A stretch of DNA of 64,000 nt from Fusibacter_C sp942493125 (GTDB taxonomy: Bacteria > Bacillota > Clostridia > Peptostreptococcales > Acidaminobacteraceae). A program made the translations under genes and the position numbers. The first letter of the stretch is position 1. Every line of letters starts with the position of its first letter. Shown here in pieces: positions 1 to 7,899 of the stretch. The stretch is taken from the NCBI GenBank assembly GCA_942493125.1, contig OW818667.1:248001-312000 (forward strand). The letters are read 5' to 3'. The notes under the pieces are model-generated. The model did no database searches, was not told the origin of the DNA, and was given only the letters and a program-made list of their open reading frames with translations.

Positions 1-423
1 TGTGAACATACTGCCCAGATTCGCCGCTATCGTTTGCATCACGATGATCGGTATGAGTAATTTTTGATTCTGCGTTTGTGTCAACAGAAGGATGCTTAGC
101 GGCACAAAAGTAATCAATGCAACATCATTTGTCACGAGCATACTGCTAAAAAAGCAGATGCCAACTAAAACAAACGCCAAAGTACGGGTCTCTTTCACAT
201 ACATGAGTAGCTTATCGACGATAAAATCGAAAACGCCTACTTTCTGAAAGCCTGCAACGACCAACATCATAGACATCAGCAAACTCAATACATAACCGTC
301 TATATAATCCGCATAAGCACGTGATGGCTGAATGAATACAGCAGAAACAGCGGCTGCAATAAAAGCCACCGTCATAATAGGATCTTTGTTCAATAATAAA
401 AATGGATTTTTGACTTTTTCCAT
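1..423 (-). CDS. ArsB/NhaD (SLC13-like) permease, 5' part only
   Basis: N-terminal 141 residues of an integral membrane permease; the rest lies beyond the left edge. Hydrophobic segments are visible at about residues 15-32, 43-60, 80-97, 101-115 and 121-138. The loop-helix around TNDVALITF (residues 98-106) resembles the conserved region of the ArsB/NhaD ion-transporter superfamily, which moves arsenite, sodium or dicarboxylates. The substrate cannot be told from this part. The start is the ATG at 423; the ribosome site is weak (AGAGG about 13 bases upstream). A good promoter lies 80 bases upstream, so the gene probably has its own transcript. Confidence 0.7.
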   Translation of the reverse strand, partial: MEKVKNPFLLLNKDPIMTVAFIAAAVSAVFIQPSRAYADYIDGYVLSLLMSMMLVVAGFQKVGVFDFIVDKLLMYVKETRTLAFVLVGICFFSSMLVTNDVALITFVPLSILLLTQTQNQKLLIPIIVMQTIAANLGSMFT

Positions 424-503
424 ATATCTTACTTTTGCCTCTACTTCCAGTTCTATATTTATGGGATTATGTCATTGGCTTCAGCTAAACGACAACCCCA
501 CGT

Positions 504-532
504 ATTATAACATCATTTGACGTTTTTTTGAA
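504..532 (-). promoter_or_regulatory. Sigma-70 type promoter for the permease
   Basis: On the minus strand TTCAAA (527-532), a 17-bp spacer, and a perfect TATAAT (504-509). It points at the permease gene starting at 423. Confidence 0.65.
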
Positions 533-566
533 TAAAAAAAGCTACCACTTCATATAGAGTGGTAGC
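531..566 (-). terminator. Intrinsic terminator after the HesB-like gene
   Basis: Perfect 9-bp stem GCTACCACT / AGTGGTAGC (541-549 and 558-566) followed on the minus strand by a run of seven T. It sits just past the stop codon of the gene at 578-901. Confidence 0.85.
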
Positions 567-577
567 AAGTTATTTCG

Positions 578-901
578 TTATAATTTGATATGTGTCACTG
601 GTGGTGGTGTGTCCAATCCTTTAATCATAATGCGATCTTTTAACATATGTGGTTCTCTTGCGATAGCAACCTCTGGGACAGTTTCCAGTGTCTTGTCGAA
701 AAAGATGGTTACATCGTCAATTGTAAATCTTTCATATCTCCAGTCATCGTTTACATCAGGTATTTTAAAAGTGATAATTGGATAAGTGAATGATTCGGAA
801 CAATTGGCACCCACGCATTCGTGATCCGCTCTAACTGTAATCACTGAGTGCTTTTCTTGATTTAAAAGTGTTTTTGCATCAGGTTCAATATGAATTCTCA
901 T
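578..901 (-). CDS. Small HesB/CC-Se-motif-like protein
   Basis: A 107-residue soluble protein. The pattern (N-terminal MRIHIEPDAK, then a beta strand SVITVRA, a Cys-containing turn ECVGANCSES, then alternating strands and a C-terminal IMIKGLD) resembles the HesB-like small proteins called the CC/Se motif family; only two separate Cys are present here and there is no in-frame TGA. The chosen start is the ATG at 901, not the one at 922, because AAGAAGGTG lies at proper distance before it. It is a single-gene unit closed by a strong terminator. Function unknown; a role in metal or sulfur handling is only suggested by the fold. Confidence 0.5.
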   Translation of the reverse strand: MRIHIEPDAKTLLNQEKHSVITVRADHECVGANCSESFTYPIITFKIPDVNDDWRYERFTIDDVTIFFDKTLETVPEVAIAREPHMLKDRIMIKGLDTPPPVTHIKL

Positions 902-977
902 TACGTCACCTTCTTTATACAATAGGCATCATTGCCCACTTTATATATACCCAAATCCTATTCGAATATGCACGAAC

Positions 978-1012
978 AAAGAACCCGTCATCCAAAAGGA
1001 TGCGGGTTCTTT
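978..1012 (-). terminator. Intrinsic terminator after the SLH gene
   Basis: Long stem AAAGAACCCG...CGGGTTCTTT (978-993 with 998-1012, one bulged base, TTTT loop on the minus strand). It follows the SLH gene stop directly. The arm sequence is nearly the same as in the terminator at 2276-2310. Confidence 0.75.
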
Positions 1013-1015
1013 ATA

Positions 1016-2188
1016 CTATATTCCTGTCGTAAATATCGTTGATTCCCATGTGCCGAGTTCCTTGTCAAAAGTAATGACGATTTGTATAGTAATATTGCTA
1101 TCTTGCGGGTGGCTTAAGTTGAGGATATAACCTGTTAACGCTGGATCATAAGGATGCGTACTGGACTTCCAGAGGCTGTCTTGTTTCAAAGTTATCTTGT
1201 CAAATTTAACACCGTTGGCATTAGGTTCCGTCAAAGACAACGTGATTGTGCCATCTTTTGTACTTGTGAGATCAAAATCGTTGTAAGTGCTTGTAACATC
1301 ATCATATAGTTCTAATGTTATATCGTAAGTGTCAACGCCAAGTGTTTCAACGATTGTATTCATGTAATCCGCGTAAGTGGCAGCTTTAAACGCAACACCA
1401 TCATAAAGATATAAATAATTATTTGCATCGGCATAGCCTAAAGCCGTTTGATCCTCTTCTGTATAAATGGGTACTTGTGCATCCAGATTATAAAGTGACA
1501 TATCAAGGAATGGCTCTTGTTCCACGACATAATCACCCTCCTCTATGTTGGTATTTGTAAACATGCTATTAAAAATATATAGGTTGATGAGGTCTGAACT
1601 TTCAAGTCCCAAATTACCGTATTCCATCACATTTTCTATAAAGATGTACTCGTTACCTGCTGGTGCCATCAATGAATGCCAGAGGATTTCAAACATCATA
1701 TCGCGTGTGAATGAAGTCGCATTCACTGCTTCTTCGCAATAGATTCCGAGGTATTCTGCATAGTCTTCTACTTCATTCCATGCAACTTGATAGCCAAGCA
1801 TATTTAGCATAAATGCCTGTGCTTGTTTATAAGTCACTTTGTCATTGATGCCAAAAAGGCCATTGCCGATACCTTGTGTGACGTCATTTGCTTTTGCGCG
1901 TTCGACGAGTTTATATGCCCAGTGTTTTGTTGGTACATCGCTAAAACTTGCCTTTATTGGTGCTTTAAACGTATCATTTGATGGTGTAGTGAGTGTATTG
2001 ATGATCGCTACGAGTTCGCCGCGTGTCAACGCTTTGTTTCCATTGAGATTGCCATTTGCATCGCCACCAATGATTCCGTATGCCTGTAATGTTTCCCCAT
2101 AAGTGTAATCATCCGTTGCATAAGCCATAGGTCCAAAAGAACAAACAATCAATAAAGCAATAAGTAATAATGAAAACCTTTTTTTCAT
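1016..2188 (-). CDS. Secreted S-layer homology (SLH) domain protein
   Basis: A 390-residue exported protein. A signal peptide covers residues 1-24 (cleavage after AYA). Two SLH-type segments follow: residues about 28-66 (YGIIGGDANG, LTRGELVAIIN) and about 82-133 (FSDVPTKHWAYKLVERA, ITQGIGNGLFG-like turn, KQAQAFMLNMLGY). SLH domains anchor proteins to pyruvylated secondary cell-wall polymer. The C-terminal 250 residues are acidic, beta-rich and match nothing I recognise. The start is supported by GGAGGG five bases before ATG. It has its own promoter (2245-2272) and terminator, so it is monocistronic. Confidence 0.8.
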   Translation of the reverse strand: MKKRFSLLLIALLIVCSFGPMAYATDDYTYGETLQAYGIIGGDANGNLNGNKALTRGELVAIINTLTTPSNDTFKAPIKASFSDVPTKHWAYKLVERAKANDVTQGIGNGLFGINDKVTYKQAQAFMLNMLGYQVAWNEVEDYAEYLGIYCEEAVNATSFTRDMMFEILWHSLMAPAGNEYIFIENVMEYGNLGLESSDLINLYIFNSMFTNTNIEEGDYVVEQEPFLDMSLYNLDAQVPIYTEEDQTALGYADANNYLYLYDGVAFKAATYADYMNTIVETLGVDTYDITLELYDDVTSTYNDFDLTSTKDGTITLSLTEPNANGVKFDKITLKQDSLWKSSTHPYDPALTGYILNLSHPQDSNITIQIVITFDKELGTWESTIFTTGI

Positions 2189-2244
2189 AAAATCCCTCCA
2201 TATGTTTTTTAAAATAATGGTTACATTAGTATAACTACCTAAAC

Positions 2245-2272
2245 ATCATATCATTTACTTTGATTCTGTCAA
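2245..2272 (-). promoter_or_regulatory. Promoter of the SLH gene
   Basis: Minus strand TTGACA (2267-2272), 16-bp spacer, TATGAT (2245-2250), 56 bases before the SLH start codon. Confidence 0.75.
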
Positions 2273-2275
2273 TAT

Positions 2276-2310
2276 AAAAAACCCGCCATCCTTATCGGAA
2301 TGCGGGTTCT
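2276..2310 (-). terminator. Terminator of rnpB
   Basis: Stem AACCCGC-CATCC / GGAAT-GCGGGTT with a 5-base loop, followed by TTTTTT on the minus strand. It sits about 15 bases past the mature end of the RNase P RNA. Confidence 0.8.
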
Positions 2311-2324
2311 TTATTGAGTAAAAC

Positions 2325-2642
2325 TATAAGCCGAGTTCTGTATTAGATGATCATCTATCTAGGCGTAACGTTACCGATACGCTCAAGCGACCTACCACTG
2401 GGAGAGACGAGCAGCCTCTTTTTACACCCTACTTGGTCTTGCTCCAGATGGGGTTTACAGAGCCACATAGTCGCCTATGCGCTGGTGAGCTCTTACCTCA
2501 CCTTTCCATCCTTACCTCTTTCGAGGCGGTCTATTTCTGTTGCACTTGCCTTGGAGTCGCCTCCACTGGGGATTACCCAGCACCCTGCTCTGCGGAGCTC
2601 GGACTTTCCTCGTGCCGAAGCACGCGATCATCTGTTTTACTC
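2325..2642 (-). ncRNA. rnpB: RNase P RNA, bacterial class A
   Basis: Catalytic RNA of ribonuclease P, which removes the 5' leader of tRNA precursors. On the minus strand the conserved blocks appear in order: GAGGAAAGTCCGAGCTCC near the 5' end, AGGGTGCTGGGTAA, AAGGATGGAAAGGTGAGG-type P12 region, GTAAACCCC, a GTGGTAGG block, and ACAGAACTCGGCTTAT at the 3' end. These are the universally conserved regions CR I to CR V. The 5' end is placed seven bases after the -10 box and the 3' end just after the last block; either may be off by a few bases. No protein is read from this stretch. Confidence 0.95.
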
Positions 2643-2648
2643 TTGCTC

Positions 2649-2677
2649 ATTATACGTGAATTGTTTAGTGTTGGCAA
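2649..2677 (-). promoter_or_regulatory. Promoter of rnpB
   Basis: Minus strand TTGCCA (2672-2677), 17-bp spacer, perfect TATAAT (2649-2654). The expected start at about 2642 agrees with the RNase P 5' end. Confidence 0.8.
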
Positions 2678-2710
2678 CCTAAAAGTGATACATAAAGCCG
2701 GCTTTTACAT

Positions 2711-2749
2711 TAAAAAGCGATTATAGCCTTTGAAGGGCAATAATCGCTT
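2711..2749 (-). terminator. Terminator after the SPFH gene
   Basis: Stem AAGCGATTATTGCC / GGCTATAATCGCTT on the minus strand (2736-2749 with 2715-2728, one mismatch) followed by TTTTTAA. Confidence 0.75.
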
Positions 2750-2806
2750 GATTTTATTGAATTTGTTCTATTTTGCTTATGTGAATTTATTTGTAGTTTC
2801 TTATCT

Positions 2807-3784
2807 TTACACGTTATCCGAAATCTCAATATCCTTTGTATCCATCATTTCCTGCGCTGCGACTTGACCATTAGGCAAAATTTGCGTATTAGGGATTTTC
2901 TGTCCGACTTGCGTCAAATTGGTTGGGATGATCATCTTAGTAGATTTGCCATTTGACAAGGCCACAAATGTTTCGAGACCTTTTAATGTGATGACAGATT
3001 GATCGACATTGATGGCTTTGATCATCTCAAGGCCTTCAGCTGTGGCTTTCTGGATCAACATGATCGCTTCGCCTTCGCCTTCCGCTTCGCGAATCTGTTG
3101 CACTTTTCTAGATTCTGCATAAAGGATAGCGGATTGCTTTTCAGCTTCAGCTCTCAATATGACTGATTCCTTTTGACCTTCAGCGATGAGGATCGTCGAG
3201 CTCTTCTCACCTTCTGCTCTAAGGATCGATTCTCTTCTCTCTCTTTCAGCACGCATTTGTTTTTCCATAGCGTCCTGGATGTCTTTAGGTGGCAATATGT
3301 TTTTAAGCTCAACGCGGTTGACTTTGATGCCCCATGGATCTGTGGCAACGTCAAGGATGAGACGCATTTGTGTGTTGATGATATCTCTAGATGATAAAGA
3401 TTCGTCCAGTTCAAGCTCGCCGATGAGATTTCTCAGCGTCGTCGCCGTGATGCTCTCTATGGCGAACATCGGCTGTGTCACACCGTATGTGTAGAGCTTA
3501 GGATCTGTGATCTGAAAGAAGATAACCGTGTCTATTTTCATCGTAACGTTATCTTTAGTGATTACTGGTTGTGGTGGAAAATCAGCGACGATCTCTTTCA
3601 ATGAAACCTTCTTAGAGATGCGATCGATGAGTGGTATTTTAAAGTGGATGCCCGTATTCCACGTTGTCAGATAAGCGCCAAGGCGTTCGATGACATAGGC
3701 ATTTGATTGAGGAACAATTCGGATATTTGTCGTGATTAAGAGCAAAAGTAAAATTCCCAGTATACCAGCTATAGCATAGCCCAT
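2807..3784 (-). CDS. SPFH / band 7 (stomatin-like) membrane protein
   Basis: A 325-residue membrane-anchored scaffold of the stomatin/prohibitin/QmcA group, whose members assemble at lipid microdomains and often influence proteases or membrane stress. One N-terminal membrane helix (residues 3-20) is followed by the band 7 domain (YVIERLGAYLTTWNTGIHF, about 28-180) and a long charged coiled coil rich in EAEKQSA-type repeats (about 185-260). The start is the ATG at 3784 because GGAGG lies seven bases before it; an upstream in-frame ATG has no such site. The usual partner NfeD is not adjacent. The 200 bases upstream hold a small hairpin (3836-3852) and no clear promoter. Confidence 0.85.
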   Translation of the reverse strand: MGYAIAGILGILLLLLITTNIRIVPQSNAYVIERLGAYLTTWNTGIHFKIPLIDRISKKVSLKEIVADFPPQPVITKDNVTMKIDTVIFFQITDPKLYTYGVTQPMFAIESITATTLRNLIGELELDESLSSRDIINTQMRLILDVATDPWGIKVNRVELKNILPPKDIQDAMEKQMRAERERRESILRAEGEKSSTILIAEGQKESVILRAEAEKQSAILYAESRKVQQIREAEGEGEAIMLIQKATAEGLEMIKAINVDQSVITLKGLETFVALSNGKSTKMIIPTNLTQVGQKIPNTQILPNGQVAAQEMMDTKDIEISDNV

Positions 3785-3941
3785 ATCAAAACCTCCATAA
3801 GTATATTTAGTATTATTGAGCACCTGTCATAAATCCTGCGAATGCATCGCAGTTTAAGGATATTCTATACACCTCTATCTTATTTCTATCACATTAAGAA
3901 AATATACGCAAATTATTAAATCGGTATTAAATTTTTCTGAG

Positions 3942-3980
3942 TAAAAAAAAAGGGCCATTCGATTGGGGGATCGAATGACC
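3942..3980 (-). terminator. Terminator after the xylulokinase gene
   Basis: Stem GGTCATTCGAT / ATCGAATGGCC on the minus strand (3970-3980 with 3953-3963, one G-T pair) followed by nine T. It ends the dehydrogenase-kinase transcript. Confidence 0.9.
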
Positions 3981-3994
3981 GTAAATGGGAGTTT

Positions 3995-5485
3995 TTAGAC
4001 CTGTGTGAACAGATCTTTTAGAGCCGGATATAGCTTTGAAAAAGATTTATATTTATTGCTATAAAGCAGAGCTTGCGCTTGGTTTGGAACATAGGATTCT
4101 GTCGTCTTGATCAGTGTGTCACAGGCTTCTTTGACGGATTTGAATTCGCCTGCACCAACGGCTGCCAATATTGAGGCACCGTATGCTGGACCTGCGTCCG
4201 TTTCGAGTTTGACGACTTTTGTATCGAGAACGTCTGCGATCATCTGGCACCAGAAATCATTTTTAGAGCCGCCACCGTTGATGCGGATTTCCTCTATATT
4301 TTGACCGAGGCCTTTGACGATTTCAAACGAATCTCTAAGGGCAAATGCGACGCCTTCCACAACCGCTCTCGTCATGTCACCTTGGCTGTGTGTGAGGTTC
4401 AGACCCCAGAATACGCCACGTGCGTTTGGATCGTTGTGCGGGCTTCTCTCGCCCATGAGATATGGCAAGAAGTAAAGGCCGTTGTCGATTGAGGCATCTG
4501 TTGCTTCATCCATGAGTTTGTTGTATTCACGTGTTTTGAGGATATCCTCCACCCACCATTTGAGAGAGCCGGCTGCCGATAGCATACAGCCCATCAGGTG
4601 ATATGCGCCATTTGCATGACAAAATGCGTGAAGACCGTTTCCTGGATCCTTGATAAATGTATCGCTGTGGACGAACACCACGCCAGATGTACCAAGTGAG
4701 ATCGAACAGCGTCCAGGTGCTACGACGCCGCCACCCACTGCTGCACAGGCTTGATCGCCACTGCCGATGATGACTTTGACACTTGATGCGCCACTAGCTG
4801 CATCGACTGGGAGTCCTAAGTACTCAGCGACTTCTTTGTTTAATGTACCGATAGCGTCATACGATTCGTAGAGCTTTGGTAGTAAAGCAGTGGTGATGCT
4901 AAGGATATCCATCATTGGCTGCGACCACTTTTTATTTTCAACATCGAGATAAAGGGCGCCGGAGGCATCCGCGTAATCTGTCGCGAAGCTTCCAGTCATC
5001 TTATAGGCGAGGTAATCTTTTGGGAGCATGACCTTTTTGATACGTGCGAAGTTTTCAGGTTCATTTTGTTTGACCCAGAGAAGTTTTGGCGCGGTAAAGC
5101 CAGGAAAAGCGATATTTCCAGTGTAGCTTGTCAGCGCATCTATGCCAATTTCCTCATTTAAATAATTCGTCTCTACTATGCTTCTTTGGTCATTCCAAAG
5201 GATCGCAGGTCTTATGACATTGTCGTGTTCATCGAGTAGGACGAGTCCGTGCATCTGACCACTGAAGCCGATAGCGGAAACTTTGCTAACGTCCAGATCA
5301 GATAGCGCCTCTTTCATGCCCGCGAGCGATTGCTCGAGCCAATCTTGAGGGTTTTGTTCCGACCAAAGGGGTTTCGGAAAATAGAGCGGATAGTCTTTCG
5401 AGAGTGTGTTTACGATATGTCCCTGTGAATCCATGACGAGAATCTTCACGGAGGATGTTCCGAGATCGACACCTATAAAATACAT
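3995..5485 (-). CDS. xylB: Xylulokinase (FGGY family)
   Basis: ATP-dependent kinase that turns D-xylulose into D-xylulose 5-phosphate for the pentose phosphate pathway. At 496 residues it has the usual length. The N-terminal actin-like fold carries the phosphate loop FIGVDLGTSSVK (3-14) and the WSEQNPQDW block (42-50); FSGQMHGLVLLD (about 99-110) and the C-terminal ATP-side motifs SLGTSGVVF and NGGGSKNDFW match xylulokinases rather than glycerol or gluconate kinases. It lies 12 bases downstream of a polyol dehydrogenase, the pair that would take xylitol (or a similar pentitol) to xylulose and then to xylulose 5-phosphate. Confidence 0.88.
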   Translation of the reverse strand: MYFIGVDLGTSSVKILVMDSQGHIVNTLSKDYPLYFPKPLWSEQNPQDWLEQSLAGMKEALSDLDVSKVSAIGFSGQMHGLVLLDEHDNVIRPAILWNDQRSIVETNYLNEEIGIDALTSYTGNIAFPGFTAPKLLWVKQNEPENFARIKKVMLPKDYLAYKMTGSFATDYADASGALYLDVENKKWSQPMMDILSITTALLPKLYESYDAIGTLNKEVAEYLGLPVDAASGASSVKVIIGSGDQACAAVGGGVVAPGRCSISLGTSGVVFVHSDTFIKDPGNGLHAFCHANGAYHLMGCMLSAAGSLKWWVEDILKTREYNKLMDEATDASIDNGLYFLPYLMGERSPHNDPNARGVFWGLNLTHSQGDMTRAVVEGVAFALRDSFEIVKGLGQNIEEIRINGGGSKNDFWCQMIADVLDTKVVKLETDAGPAYGASILAAVGAGEFKSVKEACDTLIKTTESYVPNQAQALLYSNKYKSFSKLYPALKDLFTQV

Positions 5486-5497
5486 TGCTGCACCACC

Positions 5498-6538
5498 TTA
5501 TTTGACTTTGATGACGGCTTTAACCACATCGGTAGGATTTTTTGCGACAAAATCGAATGCTTCTTTAATATCGTCAAATGCAAATTCATGCGTGACGATG
5601 CTTTTCACGTCGATGGTGCCACTGCTGATTGCGTTGATCGCAACTGGATAGAGATTTCTATATCTGAAGATGGTTTTGAGCGTTGCTTCCTTGCCCATCA
5701 ATTTCATGAAATCATATGACGTTTCTGGTTTTACAGTCATGCCGACGAGGACGACATTGCCCGCTTTTCTCACGACGCTAGCTGTTTGAGCCACAGTGAT
5801 TGGGGCACCTGCTGTTTCAATAACCACGTGGGCACCTTTACCATTCGTTAACGCATCGATTTTGGCGATAACGTCTTCATTTTTTGCATTGATTACTTCA
5901 GTCGCACCGAGTTTCTTAGCGAACTCAAGGCGTTTGTCGATGACGTCGACAACGAAAACTTTTGATGCGCCTCTCGCTTTGCTTGCGAGCATAGATACGA
6001 GGCCGATACAGCCTGCGCCGAACACGACTACCGTGTCGCCGAGCTTGACGTCGCCTTGTGCAGCGGCGTGAAGGCCAACAGCAAGTGGTTCAACCAAAGC
6101 GCCTTCCATGTTTGAAACGTTGTCTGGAAGTTTGAAGCAGAGGTTTTCCGGGTGTTTCACATAGTTTGCGAATACGCCGTGGTATGGTGGTGTTGCGAAG
6201 AATTCCACGTGCTCACAGAGGTTGTATTTTCCTGAAAGACATTGTTCACATTTACCGCAGACAACGCCTGGCTCAAGTGCAACTCTGTCGCCCACTTTTA
6301 AAGATTTGACGTCACTGCCGATTGCTGCCACAAAGCCAGCACTTTCGTGACCGAGTATAAAGTCGCCATGTACGACGAAATCGCCGATGTTTCCGTGTTG
6401 GTAATAATGGCCGTCTGAACCGCAGATGCCGACGACATCCACTTCGACAAGTACTTCATGTGGTGCGATTTCAGGTACGGGAATATCTTTGAAGATCATA
6501 TTATTGGTGCCCGACATAAACGCCGCTTTGTTCGTCAT
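5498..6538 (-). CDS. Zinc-dependent polyol dehydrogenase (xylitol/sorbitol type)
   Basis: A 346-residue medium-chain dehydrogenase of the sorbitol/xylitol dehydrogenase group, oxidising a polyol to a ketose with NAD. Catalytic zinc ligands are seen in VGICGSDGHYY (Cys near 39) and LGHESAG (His-Glu near 64-65); the structural zinc Cys cluster is CGKCEQC with a later Cys. The Rossmann loop GAGCIGLV (about 176) is followed by VVDVIDKRL, whose Asp favours NAD over NADP. AGGAGG lies nine bases before the ATG. It is the first gene of a two-gene unit with xylulokinase, behind a candidate operator (6569-6591). Xylitol is the likeliest substrate because of the kinase; arabitol is possible. Confidence 0.82.
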   Translation of the reverse strand: MTNKAAFMSGTNNMIFKDIPVPEIAPHEVLVEVDVVGICGSDGHYYQHGNIGDFVVHGDFILGHESAGFVAAIGSDVKSLKVGDRVALEPGVVCGKCEQCLSGKYNLCEHVEFFATPPYHGVFANYVKHPENLCFKLPDNVSNMEGALVEPLAVGLHAAAQGDVKLGDTVVVFGAGCIGLVSMLASKARGASKVFVVDVIDKRLEFAKKLGATEVINAKNEDVIAKIDALTNGKGAHVVIETAGAPITVAQTASVVRKAGNVVLVGMTVKPETSYDFMKLMGKEATLKTIFRYRNLYPVAINAISSGTIDVKSIVTHEFAFDDIKEAFDFVAKNPTDVVKAVIKVK

Positions 6539-6568
6539 ATTAAGTACCTCCTAGGTTGTTTTTGGAGA

Positions 6569-6591
6569 AACCATATGTGTGTCATATGGTT
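6569..6591. promoter_or_regulatory. Perfect palindrome, candidate operator
   Basis: AACCATATG (6569-6577), five-base centre, CATATGGTT (6583-6591): nine of nine arm bases match. It lies 31 bases before the dehydrogenase start and would overlap the -10 box of the putative promoter. A repressor site or a short leader hairpin would both fit. Confidence 0.5.
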
Positions 6592-6616
6592 ATGTAAAAA
6601 GCGTAGATCATGTCAA
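6588..6616 (-). promoter_or_regulatory. Possible promoter of dehydrogenase-xylB
   Basis: A perfect -35 box TTGACA (6611-6616, minus strand) with only a poor -10 (ATAACC at 17-bp spacing). A weak -10 covered by a palindrome suggests a controlled promoter, but read-through from the importer genes is also likely. Confidence 0.4.
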
Positions 6617-6693
6617 TACTAAGTCTATTCGCTTGATTACTATAGCGATTTTGAACTGTCGATTGACAAAGTTTTATCATGAAACTTATGTAT

Positions 6694-6723
6694 AGACGTG
6701 CGGTTTACTAGCACCGCACGTCT
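6694..6723 (-). other. Strong intercistronic stem-loop after the binding-protein gene
   Basis: Perfect 11-bp stem AGACGTGCGGT / ACCGCACGTCT with an 8-base loop, 12 bases past the binding-protein stop. There is no U tract, so it is more like the mRNA-stabilising or partly terminating hairpins found after binding-protein genes, which keep that message abundant relative to downstream genes. Confidence 0.7.
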
Positions 6724-6734
6724 GAGAAGGATGA

Positions 6735-7751
6735 TTACTGGATTGCGCCAGCTTTTTTGTGCATTTCAATGAATTCATCAACGTTATCGATAGTGATTAG
6801 TGGACAGTCGATGTCAATATCAATTTGTGTTTCTTCGCCTAACAACAATTTGTTTGTTGAGCTAAGAAGTGCTTCTGCAAGTGCATAAGCAGATTGTAAG
6901 CTTGTAGAAGTCATTTTGCCATCTTTGATCAATAATACTGCTTCAGCAGTACCGTCAACACCGTAAGATAAGATGTTTGCAAAGTTAGCGTTGTCTTTGA
7001 TAACTTCAAGTGCGCCAGCTGCCATGTTATCGTTCATAGCGATGATCGCATCGATTTTATCGTTAGCTTGTACCCATGTTTCCATGTAAGTCATAGCTTC
7101 GTCTTTGTTCCAGTTTGCAATTTCTTCGCCAACGATTTTTACGTCAGGTCTTTTTGCAAAGAATTCTGCTTCCCAGCTTGCGCGTCTTTCATCAGCGTGG
7201 AAGTTTCCTGGAGGGCCCAACAATACGACTACGTTAGCGTCTTGTGGAATTTGTTCTACAGCAGCATCAGCGTTAACTTTTGCTTGGAGGTATGGATCAG
7301 CATCTACTGAAGATGCGCCTTCGATACCAGAGATTCTAGCGTTTGTAGTGATTGTAACGATACCAGCAGCTACAGCTTTTTCAACATAAGGTCTTTGAGC
7401 TTCGCCGTTGTTTGGTTGAACGATTATTGCATCATATTTGTTAGTGATTGCATTTTCGATTAGACCATTTTCAGTGTCGTCATTTGCTTGACCGTCAAAT
7501 ACGTCAACAGTGATGTTGTCATACTTTTCAGCTTCTTCCATAACTGCATTTGCAAGCCATGCTGCAAATGAATCTGCTTGTGCTCTAGCGATGTAAGCCA
7601 CTCTAAATTCTTTTGCTTCTCCGCCAGCTGCAGCAGTTGTTTCTTCTACAGCAGCAGCTTCAGTTGTAGTATCCGCCCCTTGTGTACTACAGCCTGCCAA
7701 CATTCCCAATGCAAGCATGAATACCATTAATAATGCTAAAACCTTTTTCAT
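6735..7751 (-). CDS. Sugar ABC transporter substrate-binding lipoprotein (RbsB/XylF type)
   Basis: Extracytoplasmic sugar receptor of periplasmic-binding family 2 (LacI-like fold), 338 residues. A lipoprotein signal ends in LAGC (Cys 21), then a Thr/Ala/Glu-rich tether (about 22-45) and the binding domain beginning RVAYIARAQADSFAAWLANAV. The segment VVLLGPPGNFHADERR and the hinge region IIAMNDNMAAGALEVI are typical of ribose/xylose-type binders. The start at 7751 is preferred over one 28 codons earlier because AGGAGG precedes it and the signal peptide begins there. It is the third gene of the importer set; 148 bases separate it from the permease gene, and a hairpin follows it. Substrate inferred from neighbours: a pentose or pentitol. 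Confidence 0.85.
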   Translation of the reverse strand: MKKVLALLMVFMLALGMLAGCSTQGADTTTEAAAVEETTAAAGGEAKEFRVAYIARAQADSFAAWLANAVMEEAEKYDNITVDVFDGQANDDTENGLIENAITNKYDAIIVQPNNGEAQRPYVEKAVAAGIVTITTNARISGIEGASSVDADPYLQAKVNADAAVEQIPQDANVVVLLGPPGNFHADERRASWEAEFFAKRPDVKIVGEEIANWNKDEAMTYMETWVQANDKIDAIIAMNDNMAAGALEVIKDNANFANILSYGVDGTAEAVLLIKDGKMTSTSLQSAYALAEALLSSTNKLLLGEETQIDIDIDCPLITIDNVDEFIEMHKKAGAIQ

Positions 7752-7899
7752 GTAATTCCTCCTATGATTCTTAATCATCTTGTATGTTAAACCGACGTAT
7801 GTCGAGAATAACCGTGCGAATAACATTTGATACATTTGCTTAATGATTGACTCATGATTGATACATAATTACCTTGAAATTTGCGATAGGATGGACTAT

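Noticed and set aside
578..901. Selenoprotein candidate, because related small proteins carry selenocysteine
   Set aside because: There is no in-frame TGA and no SECIS-like element was seen; the protein has ordinary Cys.
2347..2726. Overlapping plus-strand open frames of about 100 codons
   Set aside because: They run antisense through the RNase P RNA, have no ribosome site and no protein-like composition.
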